Shown here: positions 35,968 to 45,147 of the stretch, piece after piece | Layout: each line of letters starts with the position of its first letter | Numbering within the stretch: the stretch's first letter is position 1 | Assembly: GCA_038748775.1 (NCBI GenBank) | Contig: JBCDIT010000008.1 | Location: 1 to 64,000, forward strand | Direction of reading: 5' to 3' | From: DAIQNV01 sp038748775 | GTDB lineage: Bacteria; Planctomycetota; Phycisphaerae; Phycisphaerales; UBA1924 | Length of the DNA: 64,000 bases | The notes under the pieces: model-generated | The model's input: only the letters and a program-made list of their open reading frames with translations | What the model was told of the DNA's origin: nothing | Databases searched by the model: none | Program-made: the position numbers and the translations under genes

Positions 35968-36334
35968 AGTGGTCTCCAGTTCGAGTGAGCGTTGCGAGAC
36001 GGCCCACCGCCCTGGAGAACTACGCGGCGTTGAGCGCGGCCGCGCCCGACGTTTCCATTCACCTCATACGACTTTTCTGTATGGCCTCCGGACGAGCCGA
36101 CCGAACGGGCCGCGAATTGTCCGCGGTACACCTGCGAATCTTCGATGAGACGCTCAGCCGGCGTGAGCGAGGTTCATTGCGGAGCGGCCAAAGAGCAACT
36201 TCGACGTGCGTCGATCGCCGCACAGCACCGGATGACCGCGCGTCGAAAGTCGACGGCATGGCATCGAGCCAATCCCCGCTTCGGGCCGACACACGAGATT
36301 GCGGGGTGGATGCGATGCAGTTTGAACCGCAAAA
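35968..36334. other. Gap between the PGRS-like gene and tRNA-Phe
   Basis: 367 bp, the upstream region of the leftward PGRS-like gene. No gene of coding-like composition, no repeat and no RNA structure stood out. Promoters for 34084-35967 must lie here. Confidence 0.4.
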
Positions 36335-36407
36335 TGGGCACGGGCGGACTCGAACCACCGACACCGGCATTTTCAATGCCGTGCTCTACCAACTGAGCTA
36401 CGTGCCC
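36335..36407 (-). tRNA. tRNA-Phe (GAA)
   Basis: On the minus strand, a 73-nt cloverleaf: acceptor GGGCACG/CGTGCCC with discriminator A; D-arm GCTC...GAGC with AGTTGGTA; anticodon stem CGGCA/TGCCG around TTGAAAA (anticodon GAA); T-arm GGTGG-TTCGAGT-CCGCC. CCA is not encoded. Phe identity follows from the anticodon. Confidence 0.96.
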
Positions 36408-36592
36408 GAAGCCGACCCGGGGGCATGCCCTGAGCCGGTCGAGGCCCCAAGGGTACGCGCCGCCAACGCTCCGTCAACCCGACCGCTCGTTTCGGCTTCG
36501 GCTCCGGGCCTCCCAGCCGTTCCCGACGCCCCAAGGCGCGGCACTGGATGCATGTCACCCGATCAGGACTGCCCAACCGATACGATCCGACC

Positions 36593-37429
36593 ATGTATCC
36601 ATCGCCACCAGTCGCTGAATCGCCCCTGCTTGATGTCTCGGACCTTCAGACACATTTCCCGGTGCGGTCGGGGCTCATGGGCCGAATCACGGGCCACGTC
36701 AAAGCGGTCGACGGGGTCAGCTTCAGCATCGCTCGGGGAGAGACGCTCGGGCTTGTCGGCGAGTCGGGCAGCGGGAAGACCACCGTCGGCCGGACCTTGC
36801 TCCGCCTCCAACCCGCCACCGGCGGGAAAGTGGTGTTCGATGGAACAAACGTGTTCGCGGCCTCCGGCGACGGCCTCCGCCGGCTCCGTCGCGAAATGCA
36901 GATCGTTTTCCAAGATCCGGCCGGCAGCCTCAACCCCCGGATGCGGATCGCCTCGATTGTCGCCGAGCCGCTCGAAGTCCACGGCGTCGCGCGAGGCCGT
37001 GATGAGCTCCGCGCGAAGGTCGAGGAACTCCTAGAGCGTGCGGGGATGCCCAAGACCGCGGCCGATCGCTATCCGCACGAGTTCAGCGGTGGCCAACGTC
37101 AGCGGATCGGCATCGCGAGGGCGCTCGCCCTGGGCCCGAAGTTCATTGTGTGTGACGAACCAACGAGTGCCCTCGACGTTTCGATCCAGGCCCAGATCGT
37201 GAATCTGCTTGGAGACCTGCAGCGCGACTTGGGGCTGAGCTACCTTTTCATCAGCCACGACATGGCGGTCATCCAGCACGTCTGCACGCGAATCGCCGTG
37301 ATGTACAAGGGCAAGCTCGTCGAGATCGGCGAACGCGACCAAATCTTGCACGACCCGCAGCACGAGTACACCAAGCGGCTGCTGTCGGCGGTGCCGAACG
37401 CCGATCCATCCAAGCGTGTAGCGTCCTGA
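36593..37429 (+). CDS. Oligopeptide/dipeptide ABC transporter ATPase, OppF/DppF type
   Basis: 278 residues from the ATG at 36593. Walker A GLVGESGSGKTTVGRTLL, Q-loop MQIVFQDPAGSLNPR (the SLNPRM form typical of OppF/DppF), signature FSGGQRQRIGIARALALGPK, Walker B FIVCDEPTSALDVS, and H-loop FISHDMAV. The C-terminal oligopeptide/dipeptide extension (LHDPQHEYTKRLLSAVP) confirms the peptide-importer subfamily. Permeases, binding protein and an OppD partner are not in the window, so the substrate cannot be set. It converges with def, 18 bp apart. Confidence 0.9.
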   Translation: MYPSPPVAESPLLDVSDLQTHFPVRSGLMGRITGHVKAVDGVSFSIARGETLGLVGESGSGKTTVGRTLLRLQPATGGKVVFDGTNVFAASGDGLRRLRREMQIVFQDPAGSLNPRMRIASIVAEPLEVHGVARGRDELRAKVEELLERAGMPKTAADRYPHEFSGGQRQRIGIARALALGPKFIVCDEPTSALDVSIQAQIVNLLGDLQRDLGLSYLFISHDMAVIQHVCTRIAVMYKGKLVEIGERDQILHDPQHEYTKRLLSAVPNADPSKRVAS

Positions 37430-37447
37430 TCCGCCGACGGACGTCGA

Positions 37448-37993
37448 TTACCGGCGTTCGAGCGCCTTGACCGCGGAACGTACTTTGGTCCGACTGAGTT
37501 GGGTCATCTTGTCGATGATGAGCACGCCATCGAGATGATCGATTTCGTGCTGCCAGCACCTCGCGAGTAACCCGGTGGCCGACGCGGTGTGCCGTTGGCC
37601 TTCCAGATCGGTCCAGCTCATCGTGACGGTCGGCGGCCTGGGCAGTTCGCCCCTGATGCCTGGGAGGCTGAGGCAGCCCTCCTCAAACAGCGTCGGGGCC
37701 CCGTCTGAAGTGTCGATAACCGGGTTGAGATACGCCTCAGGGCCATCGGTAGCGACCCGAACGCCCTCGGGGGCGTCCGCTTCGGGATCCGACGGGAGTT
37801 CTGCGACGAACATCCGCCAGGGCAATCCGGCCTGGGTTGCTGCGAGGCCGATGCCCTCGGCGCCCCTCATCAGGTCGATCATCCGTTGGGCGACGGCCCG
37901 GACTTCGGGCGTCGGGTCGACCTCGTCGGCCTTCACCCGCAGAATCTCGGTCGGATAGATCTGGATTCGAAGGTTTGCGGGTTCGATCGCCAT
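37448..37993 (-). CDS. def: Peptide deformylase
   Basis: Removes the formyl group from nascent N-terminal fMet. 181 residues with all three metal-site motifs: GIGLAATQ (motif 1), EEGCLSLPG (motif 2, metal-binding Cys), and QHEIDHLDG (motif 3, catalytic Glu between two metal-binding His). The LSLP form of motif 2 is the common active type. Its functional partner fmt is 4.5 kb away at 42497, not adjacent. It is divergent from the TPR gene. Confidence 0.96.
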   Translation of the reverse strand: MAIEPANLRIQIYPTEILRVKADEVDPTPEVRAVAQRMIDLMRGAEGIGLAATQAGLPWRMFVAELPSDPEADAPEGVRVATDGPEAYLNPVIDTSDGAPTLFEEGCLSLPGIRGELPRPPTVTMSWTDLEGQRHTASATGLLARCWQHEIDHLDGVLIIDKMTQLSRTKVRSAVKALERR

Positions 37994-38101
37994 ACGCCGA
38001 TGCTAGGGGCCCGTCTGCGTCGCGGGCGCGCCGCGACTCCTCAACCGTCCGTCTCGCATACGATGCTGATCGGGACGTACACCATCCGGAGACCCTACAG
38101 C

Positions 38102-39583
38102 GTGGCACTCTTTGGTAAGAAAAAAGTCGACGGCGACGCCGACAAGTCGGGCGACGGTGACAAGGCCTCCGGGGGCTTCAGCCCCGAGAAGGCCAAGGTC
38201 TTCTTTGACCGGGCCCAGACCCTCCACGAATCGACCAACTACGCCTACGCGGTCACCCTCTGGCTCAACGGCCTCGCGCAGGACCCGTCGAGCGAGGACG
38301 GCTTCCGGGGCTTCGTCGACTCGGTGACGACCCTCCTCGAGAACGGCAAGCCCAACGCCAAAGAGATCTCCAAGTCGCTCCAAGGCGTCGGCAAGATCCA
38401 CAAGTACCAGATCGCCCTGCTCAACTGGGGCGTCAGGCGCAGCGACCCGGCGGTCGCCCTCAAGGCGGCCGAAGCCGCGTCGGGCCTCGGGCTCCAGCAG
38501 CAGACCGAACTGCTCGGGCGGGCGGCGATGAACCTCGCGGTCGGCAAGCCCAAAAAAGACTTCTTTGTCAAGCTCCTCGACGTCTTCGCGGCGGCCGGCG
38601 CGTTCGAGCTCGCGCTCGAGGCGGGCCAGGCGGCCAAGAAGCTCGACCCCTCCGACGGGCCCCTCGACGCACGACTCAAGGAGATGATGGCCCAGAGCGC
38701 GATCCGTCGCGGCGGGTTCGAGGAGAATTCTGGCGCCGGCGGGTTCCGCAACAACATCCGCGACCTCGACAAGCAGACGCTGCTTGAGAACCAGGACGCG
38801 ATCGTCAAGACCGAGGATGTCAAGGAGCGCCTGGTCAACGACGCGATGGCCGCGTACGAAGCGAATCCGAACGACTTGCCGTCGATCGACCGGTACGGCA
38901 AAGCGCTGCTCGACCGCGCGGCAAAGGGCGACGAGCGTCGTGCGATGACGCTCTTCAGCAAGGCGTTCAAGGACACCGGGCAGTTCCGATACCGCCAGCG
39001 GGCCGGCGAGGTGAAGATTCGGCTGATCCGGAACAGCGTCCGTCAGATCCAGCGCAAGGTCGAGGCCGCGCCCGACAACGACGAACTGAAGAACAAGCTC
39101 GCTCTCTACCAACGGGAGTTGGTCGGCACCGAGGTCGAGGAACTCCAGGCCCAGGTCGAGGCGTACCCGACCGATCTCGGGATCAAGTTCGAGCTCGGCA
39201 AGCGCTACTTCGCTCAGGACAAGTTCGAGGAGGCCATCGAACTCTTCCAGGTGGCCCAGCACGACGCGAAAAACCGTATCGCGGTCATGAACATCATGGG
39301 CCAGAGCTTCCTCAAGCTCGGCGGCTGGGAAGACGCCGCGATCGATACCTTCCGAGGCGCCCTCGGCGAAATGCCCGACCAGAACAGCGACCTGGGCATG
39401 GAACTCCGCTACTACCTCATGTGTTCGCTCTCCGACAAGGCGTCGTCGGCTCGCGACCTCGACGCGGCCGAGGAAGCCGACAAGCTCGCGGCCGGCATCG
39501 CGATCCAGAAATTCAATTATCGGGACATACGCGATCGCCGCGAGGCGGTCAAGGGCCTCATCGCCGAACTCAAGGCCGGCTGA
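38102..39583 (+). CDS. TPR-repeat protein upstream of kdsB
   Basis: 493 residues from a GTG at 38102 (GGAG ten bases upstream; VALFGKKKVDGDADKSG). An ATG at 38063 is possible but adds an unlikely leader. It is almost all helical, with at least three recognisable TPR pairs (FELALEAGQAAKKLDPSDGP; GIKFELGKRYFAQDKFEEAI; MNIMGQSFLKLGGWEDAAID). The Lys/Asp-rich start suggests a cytosolic scaffold. No enzymatic motif. It stands 11 bp before kdsB, so it is probably the first gene of the kdsB-pyrG-fmt unit. Confidence 0.8.
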   Translation: MALFGKKKVDGDADKSGDGDKASGGFSPEKAKVFFDRAQTLHESTNYAYAVTLWLNGLAQDPSSEDGFRGFVDSVTTLLENGKPNAKEISKSLQGVGKIHKYQIALLNWGVRRSDPAVALKAAEAASGLGLQQQTELLGRAAMNLAVGKPKKDFFVKLLDVFAAAGAFELALEAGQAAKKLDPSDGPLDARLKEMMAQSAIRRGGFEENSGAGGFRNNIRDLDKQTLLENQDAIVKTEDVKERLVNDAMAAYEANPNDLPSIDRYGKALLDRAAKGDERRAMTLFSKAFKDTGQFRYRQRAGEVKIRLIRNSVRQIQRKVEAAPDNDELKNKLALYQRELVGTEVEELQAQVEAYPTDLGIKFELGKRYFAQDKFEEAIELFQVAQHDAKNRIAVMNIMGQSFLKLGGWEDAAIDTFRGALGEMPDQNSDLGMELRYYLMCSLSDKASSARDLDAAEEADKLAAGIAIQKFNYRDIRDRREAVKGLIAELKAG

Positions 39584-39594
39584 GCCCCGAACCG

Positions 39595-40356
39595 ATGGGC
39601 AACGCCACCGCGATCATCCCGGCCCGCATGGGCTCGACCAGATTCCCCGGCAAGGCGCTCGCGGCCGAAACCGGGACACCGATGGTCGTCCACGTGGCCC
39701 AACAGGCCGCCCGAGCGTCGTCTGTCGGGCGGGTCGTCGTCGCGACGGACTCCGAGCAGATCGTGGAGGCGACTCGGACATCGGGCTTCGACGCGGTCAT
39801 GACCGGCGAGCACGACAACGGGACGAGCCGGGTCGCGGAGGCCGCGAGGAATCTGGGACTCAGCGACGAGGCCACCATCGTCAACGTCCAGGGCGACGAG
39901 CCGGAGATCGAGCCCGAAGTCATCGACGCCGCGGTTGGCGGGCTCACGCTGCCCGGTGCGAGGTGCTCAACCGTCGCGTCACCGTTCGCGACGGACGAGG
40001 ACCCGGCCGACCCAAACATCGTCAAGGCCGTCGTTGGCATGGCGCCTGAGGGCTTCGAAGCCCGCCCGGCACTCTATTTTTCCAGGGCGAACGCCCCCCA
40101 CCAGCGGGCAACCCCCTCGCCTGCCGCCCCGCTCAAGCACGTCGGTCTGTACGCCTACCGCCTCACCGACCTCGCGGCCTATCTCGCCCTTCCCCCGACA
40201 CCCCTGGAGCAGACCGAGAAACTGGAACAACTCCGCTGGCTCGAGCACGGCCTCACGGTCGCGGTCGCCCTCCTCGCCACGACCCACCATGGGATCGACA
40301 CACCGGACCAGTACGCCGCGTTTGTCGACCGCTGGGGAGCGCGAACCCGGACATGA
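39595..40356 (+). CDS. kdsB: 3-deoxy-manno-octulosonate cytidylyltransferase
   Basis: Activates Kdo with CTP to CMP-Kdo for lipid A core assembly. 253 residues, normal length. Start motif TAIIPARMGSTRFPGKAL (nucleotide-binding loop), then VVVATDSEQIV, GTSRVAEAA, VNVQGDEPEIEPEVIDAA, and KHVGLYAYRLTDLAAYLAL. An Asp in VQGDEP and a second near the end bind Mg. It supports a Kdo-containing outer membrane in this organism. It lies between the TPR gene and pyrG, the source of its CTP. Confidence 0.95.
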   Translation: MGNATAIIPARMGSTRFPGKALAAETGTPMVVHVAQQAARASSVGRVVVATDSEQIVEATRTSGFDAVMTGEHDNGTSRVAEAARNLGLSDEATIVNVQGDEPEIEPEVIDAAVGGLTLPGARCSTVASPFATDEDPADPNIVKAVVGMAPEGFEARPALYFSRANAPHQRATPSPAAPLKHVGLYAYRLTDLAAYLALPPTPLEQTEKLEQLRWLEHGLTVAVALLATTHHGIDTPDQYAAFVDRWGARTRT

Positions 40357-40371
40357 TCTCACGCTGAGATC
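40355..40371 (+). terminator. Short hairpin over the kdsB stop codon
   Basis: GATCTCA and TGAGATC form a 7-bp stem with a CGC loop, starting in the kdsB stop codon and followed by GCTTTCTTG. It may weaken read-through into pyrG; it is too short to call a firm terminator. Confidence 0.4.
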
Positions 40372-40411
40372 GCTTTCTTGCCCTCTGTAGCGAGCACGCC
40401 CCCGAGCGATT

Positions 40412-42478
40412 GTGGTACGATCTGACATGCCCCTCTCGCTGGACAGGCCCAATCGCGACGCCCCACCAGGGACGTCGCCCCCCTCGGCCGTGGGTTCGCC
40501 GCCCCCGAACGGCCGTTCGTCGGTTCACCCCTCAGCCGTCAAACCCCGTGAATCTGGCTCGCCCGATGAATCGCCTCGTCGCGGTTCGGGTGACAGCGAT
40601 GCCACCGCTGGCCCCAGCGCGACCAGGATGCTGGCCGAGGCGGGTCAGAGTTCGGACCTCACCGAGTTCTACAGCCCGGTGCCCGACGGCTATCGGCACG
40701 GCTACCACAAGTACGTCTTCGTCGTCGGGACCGTGATGAGCGGGCTTGGCAAGGGCATCTTCGCCTCGAGCCTGGCCAAGATGATGAAGGACAAGGGCCT
40801 CGTCGTCGCTCCGGTGAAGCTTGAGGGCTATCTCAACATCGACGCGGGAACGCTCAACCCGTACCGACACGGCGAAGTCTTCGTCCTCCAAGACGGCACC
40901 GAGTGTGACATGGACCTGGGCACCTACGAGCGCATGCTCGACCAGGATCTTGCACGCTGGAACTTTACGACCGCCGGCCAGATCTACTCCGAGATTCTCG
41001 ACCGTGAGCGTCAGGGGGTTTATCTCGGCCGTGATGTCCAGATGATTCCCCACGTCACCGGCGAGGTGAAACGCAAGCTCCGCGAGCTCGCGATCCGGGG
41101 CGACGGCACCAAACCCGCCGACGTGGTCTTCGTCGAGGTCGGAGGTACCGTCGGCGACTACGAGAACAATTTCTATATCGAAGCGCTCCGCGAGTTGGCC
41201 TTCGAAGAGGGAGAGGGCGCGAGCTGCTTCGTTGCCCTGACGTACGTCATCGAGCCCAACGCCCTGGGCGAGCAGAAATCCAAGGCGGCTCAGCTCGGCG
41301 TCAAGCGGCTCATGGAAGCCGGCGTCCAACCGAATCTCATCGCCTGCCGCGCGACGCGACGCGTCCAGCCGAAGGTGATGGAAAAGATCGCGATGTTCAG
41401 CAACGTTCCGATGCGTCGTGTCTTCTCGATGCACGACCGCGAGAGCATCTACACCATCCCCGACGAGATGCGCAACGAGGGGCTCGATCGCGAGATCATG
41501 AGCCTGCTCAGCCTGCACGACCGGGCCGACGTGCGCCACGAGGATCGGTCCCGCGAACGCTGGACCCGGTTTGTCCGCAAACTTACGTCGCCTCGCCGGC
41601 ACAAGGTCACAATCGGCATCACTGGCAAGTACGCCGAACTCCGCGACGCCTACGCCTCGATCGAAAAATCTCTCGAGCACTGCGGCGCCCAACTCTCCTG
41701 CGAGATCGATGAGCGCTGGATCGAAACGACCGACGTCACCGACGGCACGACCGCCGACCTCTTTGACGGCCTCGACGGAGTCATCGTTCCGGGCGGCTTC
41801 GGCTCGCGAGGCGTCGAGGGCAAGGTCGCCTGCGTGAAACGGTGCCGTGAGACCGGCACGCCCTACCTTGGCATCTGCCTCGGGTTCCAGGTTGCCGTGA
41901 TCGAGTTCGCCCGCAACGTGCTGGGCATAACCGGCGCGAGCTCGACCGAGTTCGACCCGATGTGCGACGCAGCGGTCATCTCCGAGCTTCCCGATCAGAA
42001 ACGCATCGAGGGCCTCGGCGGCACGATGCGTCTGGGGTCGCAGGACGTTGTCATCACACCCGAGTCCCTCGCGGCCTACCTCGCCGGCGACGCCCCGAGC
42101 GTGCGGGAGCGGTTCAGGCACCGCTACGAAGTCGACCCGTCGTGGATCGAAAGGCTCGAGGCGGGCGGGCTGATCTTCTCCGGGCGACACCCCGACCAGC
42201 CCATCATGCAGGTCCTTGAGCTCCCGGCCCAAAGGCCCGCCGGAGAAGAAGAAAGCGCCCGAGGGCCGAAGCCCACGCACCCATACTTCATCGGCGCCCA
42301 GTACCACCCCGAGTTGACCAGCCGGCCGCTCCGACCTCAGCCGCTCTTCATGGGTCTCGTTGCCGCGGCCATCCGATACGCCGCCGGCGCGGACGCCGAC
42401 GCGTTGGCAGCGATCGATCGCGACGCGGACCTTTCTCGGTGGTTGAGGCCCGCCGGACGCGGCGCCGCGACGCCCTAA
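40412..42478 (+). CDS. pyrG: CTP synthase, divergent, with a long N-terminal extension
   Basis: Aminates UTP to CTP with glutamine. Synthetase domain: KYVFVVGTVMSGLGKGIFAS, VKLEGYLNIDAGTLNPYRHG, ECDMDLGTYERML, VEVGGTVGDYENNF. Glutaminase domain: VPGGFGSRGVEGK, nucleophile Cys in YLGICLGFQ, and the YHPELTS His/Glu pair. Several near-invariant positions differ from the E. coli form (TGGVVSSLGKG becomes VGTVMSGLGKG; KLDPYINVDPGT becomes KLEGYLNIDAGT), but metal and catalytic residues are kept. Length is 688 against about 540. The first 90 residues are Pro/Ser-rich and disordered; starts at 40427 or 40628 are possible. It lies between kdsB and fmt. Confidence 0.93.
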   Translation: MVRSDMPLSLDRPNRDAPPGTSPPSAVGSPPPNGRSSVHPSAVKPRESGSPDESPRRGSGDSDATAGPSATRMLAEAGQSSDLTEFYSPVPDGYRHGYHKYVFVVGTVMSGLGKGIFASSLAKMMKDKGLVVAPVKLEGYLNIDAGTLNPYRHGEVFVLQDGTECDMDLGTYERMLDQDLARWNFTTAGQIYSEILDRERQGVYLGRDVQMIPHVTGEVKRKLRELAIRGDGTKPADVVFVEVGGTVGDYENNFYIEALRELAFEEGEGASCFVALTYVIEPNALGEQKSKAAQLGVKRLMEAGVQPNLIACRATRRVQPKVMEKIAMFSNVPMRRVFSMHDRESIYTIPDEMRNEGLDREIMSLLSLHDRADVRHEDRSRERWTRFVRKLTSPRRHKVTIGITGKYAELRDAYASIEKSLEHCGAQLSCEIDERWIETTDVTDGTTADLFDGLDGVIVPGGFGSRGVEGKVACVKRCRETGTPYLGICLGFQVAVIEFARNVLGITGASSTEFDPMCDAAVISELPDQKRIEGLGGTMRLGSQDVVITPESLAAYLAGDAPSVRERFRHRYEVDPSWIERLEAGGLIFSGRHPDQPIMQVLELPAQRPAGEEESARGPKPTHPYFIGAQYHPELTSRPLRPQPLFMGLVAAAIRYAAGADADALAAIDRDADLSRWLRPAGRGAATP

Positions 42479-42496
42479 CCACACACGAGCCCACGA

Positions 42497-43432
42497 ATGA
42501 ACCTGGTCTTCTTCGGTTCCGGCGCCTTCGGATTGCCCACGCTCAAGGCGCTTGCCAAAGAGCACACTGTGCACGCGGTCGTGACCCAGCCCGATCGAAG
42601 AGCCGGTCGCGGCGGGAAGACAACCCCGACCCCAATCGGCGCGTGGGCCGCAGAACATCTCGAGGGCACCCCGCTGTTCAAACCCGAGCGGGTCAATGAA
42701 GCGGACAAACGCGAAGCGATCCGAGCCCACGACGCGGACGCTTGGGTCGTCATCGCGTTCGGTCAGAAACTCGGGCGCGGGCTCCTCGAGGACCGTTTCG
42801 CGATCAACCTTCACGCATCACTCTTGCCAAGATGGCGCGGTGCCGCCCCCATCAACGCGGCGATCCTCGCCGGTGACACGACCACCGGGAACTCCGTGAT
42901 CACCCTCGCCGACCGCATGGACGCAGGGCTCGTCCTCGGGCAAACCGAGCGAGTCATCGATCCGATGCACAACATCGGTGAACTGCACGACCTGCTCGCC
43001 GAAGACGGACCTCGCCTCGTTCTCGACGTTCTTGAAGACCATGGGCGAGGAAACCTCCAGCCCGTCGAGCAGGACGAGTCGCTTGTCACCTTGGCCGGCA
43101 AGCTCGCGAAGACCGATGGGTGGATTGATTTCACGGAATCCGCCGAAGTCGCGCAACGGCGCGTTCACGGCCTCACACCCTGGCCAGGCGTGACCGTCGA
43201 GCATCGCGGCGAACCGCTCAAGCTATTGCGCGTCGGACTCGGTGACCCGTTTGACGCTCCCCCGGGCACCCTCGACCACCAAGGTCATGCCGCGTGCGCA
43301 GGCGGAACGAGCGTTGCGTTGCTGGAGGTCCAGCCACCCGGGAAACGACCGATGCCCTGGGCGGACTACGCCAACGGTCGCCAGGTGAAGGCCGGCGAAC
43401 AGTTGATTGGCCGATCCGCTCGGTCCGCCTAG
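42497..43432 (+). CDS. fmt: Methionyl-tRNA formyltransferase
   Basis: Formylates initiator Met-tRNA with 10-formyl-tetrahydrofolate. 311 residues, normal length: Rossmann start MNLVFFGSGAFGLPTLKALA, DADAWVVIAFGQKLG, the catalytic segment INLHASLLPRWRGAAPINAA (Asn and His), and DAGLVLGQ with the third catalytic residue. The C-terminal OB-like tRNA-binding domain begins near 205 (AQRRVHGLTPWPGVTV). It starts 18 bp after pyrG, so it is probably cotranscribed. Repeat copy 3 follows its stop codon directly. Confidence 0.96.
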   Translation: MNLVFFGSGAFGLPTLKALAKEHTVHAVVTQPDRRAGRGGKTTPTPIGAWAAEHLEGTPLFKPERVNEADKREAIRAHDADAWVVIAFGQKLGRGLLEDRFAINLHASLLPRWRGAAPINAAILAGDTTTGNSVITLADRMDAGLVLGQTERVIDPMHNIGELHDLLAEDGPRLVLDVLEDHGRGNLQPVEQDESLVTLAGKLAKTDGWIDFTESAEVAQRRVHGLTPWPGVTVEHRGEPLKLLRVGLGDPFDAPPGTLDHQGHAACAGGTSVALLEVQPPGKRPMPWADYANGRQVKAGEQLIGRSARSA

Positions 43433-43569
43433 AGCGGGCTTGATCACTCCGGAGCGGCCTCCGGCCGCACACTCGCTTGCGATACCCGCGCCGGAGTCAA
43501 TCCGGCGGGCTTCCGATCAAGAAAGCTGAATCTTTGGCGCTTCACGTTCAGTGAAGATGCTTTGCTACC
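43431..43569. repeat. Structured intergenic repeat, copy 3 (full)
   Basis: Matches copy 1 (28219-28353) along its full length, including the GCGGCC/GGCCGC hairpin, the CGCCGGA/TCCGGCG hairpin and the closing TTCAGTGAAG segment. Several differences in the hairpins keep the pairing (for example the TTC loop is TCC here). It lies between the convergent ends of fmt and the kinase. Confidence 0.7.
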
Positions 43570-43599
43570 TCTGGCTGCCCCGGCGTCAGGACGGGTGAC

Positions 43600-45144
43600 T
43601 CACCCGTCCTCTCCCAGACTCTCGAGTTCCGCGTCGAGCCGCTGGCGCCGCTCGACTTCGAGTTCCTGAACACGTTCGCTGAGCGTCGACACCTCGGCAG
43701 ACAATCCCTCGGTGACCGCACGCTCATCCGCGAGGGCCTGCTCGAGTTCCTCATTCTCTTCGCGGAGCGCCGCGTTGCTTTCGATGAGAGACGTGTTGCT
43801 CTGCTCCAGCCCTTTCACCGTCATCGCGTTGTCACGATCCCGATGGCCTGCGGTCGTGATCGCCGTGGTGATGAGCACGGCGCCGGCAACCACGGCCGCG
43901 AATCCGAGCGCCACCGCGATCGCGGCCGCTCGGTTCCGTTGGATGAACTTGAAGACGAGGTAACGCTTGTTCCATCGCCGCGCCTCGATCGCCTCGCCGG
44001 CGAGGTATCGCTCGATGTCACGGGCCAACTCGCCCGCCGATTGGTACCGCCGCTCGCGGAGTTTTTCGAGAGCCTTAAGAACGATGGCCTCCGCGTCGGC
44101 CTCCACCCGCTTATCCACGGATCGCGGGCGATCGGGATCCCGAGCGATGATGTTGTCGAGGACGTCACGTATCGGCGCGTCGACGTCATACGGGAAACGG
44201 CCTGTGCAGAGCAGTTGGTAGAGAATCACGCCCAGCGCATACACGTCGGTTCTGACGTCGATTTTCGAGCTATCACCCCTCGCCTGCTCCGGGCTCGCCC
44301 AGGGAAGCGAACCGATGAACTGCCCGGTCCGCGTCATTTGGGTCGGCATCGTCGCACCGATATCGCCTTCGCCGGCCACCTTCGCGAGCCCGAAGTCGAG
44401 CACCTGTGGCGAGCCCTCCGGGGTGACGCGGATATTGCTGGGCTTGAGATCGCGGTGAATCACACCTCGAAGGTGCGCCGCGTTCACCGCGTGACACACG
44501 ACAACAAAGATCTCGAGCTTGTCTCGCAGCGCGAGCTCACGCGACTCAACGTACTCGTCGAGCGTGGGGCCTGAGACAAAGTCCATCACGTAGAACGCGT
44601 GCTCGCCCGCCTGCCCGCTGTCGTGGATCGTAACGATGTTGGGGTTGTTGAGCTGCGCGAGCACCTGGATCTCGCGCTCGAATCGAACCTTGTCGTGGGG
44701 ACTCGCGAATCCGCCGTTGAGCATCACCTTGATCGCGACCTGTCGGCGTGTCCCCTCGTGCGTCGCGAGATACACAACGCCTTGGCCGCCTCGGTGAAGC
44801 TCCCGTTGGATCTGGTACCCCGGGATCGTTCCGCCCGGAGCCCCCCGAACCATCGGGCCCGATCGATGCATCGACTGCATCCGGGCCGCCATGATCAGAT
44901 CGAGGTCGTCGCCTCCACTGGGCCGGCGGGTGGCCCCCGGATCGCCGCCGGCCGCCGCTTCGGTGTGTGGCGTTGGGGTAGTGTCTACCGAAGGACGACC
45001 ACGACCGCCTCGTGAAGGAACAGTGATCGCCGCGGTGCCCAACTCGTCTTCGGGTCGGTGCTCGCGCGGAGAGGCAGCGAGGAACTCGGTGGGCTCCTCT
45101 TCGAAGTCGTCGGCCCCGACCTGCCCCTTGGGATGACCGTCCAT
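43600..45144 (-). CDS. Membrane-anchored serine/threonine protein kinase
   Basis: 514 residues. Kinase domain about 110-380: Gly loop LHRGGQGVVYLA, ATP Lys139 (VAIKV), HRDLKPSN (230-237), DFG (250-252), and WASPEQARG for the APE motif. All catalytic residues are present. An N-terminal 100-residue acidic, disordered part comes first. A helix at 406-431 (AAAIAVALGFAAVVAGAVLI) is followed by a strongly predicted coiled coil (about 440-508), probably outside, where the usual planctomycete kinases carry WD40 or TPR sensors. It starts 3 bp after the sigma factor at 45148 and forms one unit with it. Confidence 0.93.
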   Translation of the reverse strand: MDGHPKGQVGADDFEEEPTEFLAASPREHRPEDELGTAAITVPSRGGRGRPSVDTTPTPHTEAAAGGDPGATRRPSGGDDLDLIMAARMQSMHRSGPMVRGAPGGTIPGYQIQRELHRGGQGVVYLATHEGTRRQVAIKVMLNGGFASPHDKVRFEREIQVLAQLNNPNIVTIHDSGQAGEHAFYVMDFVSGPTLDEYVESRELALRDKLEIFVVVCHAVNAAHLRGVIHRDLKPSNIRVTPEGSPQVLDFGLAKVAGEGDIGATMPTQMTRTGQFIGSLPWASPEQARGDSSKIDVRTDVYALGVILYQLLCTGRFPYDVDAPIRDVLDNIIARDPDRPRSVDKRVEADAEAIVLKALEKLRERRYQSAGELARDIERYLAGEAIEARRWNKRYLVFKFIQRNRAAAIAVALGFAAVVAGAVLITTAITTAGHRDRDNAMTVKGLEQSNTSLIESNAALREENEELEQALADERAVTEGLSAEVSTLSERVQELEVERRQRLDAELESLGEDG

Positions 45145-45147
45145 GCG

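Noticed and set aside
40532..42814. A very long open frame (about 760 codons) on the strand opposite pyrG and fmt
   Set aside because: It is the mirror of two well-supported genes in high-GC DNA. Its translation is low in hydrophobic clusters, His/Asp/Val/Arg-rich and matches no family. The same holds for long frames opposite metH, the arg genes, the metalloprotease and the TPR gene.
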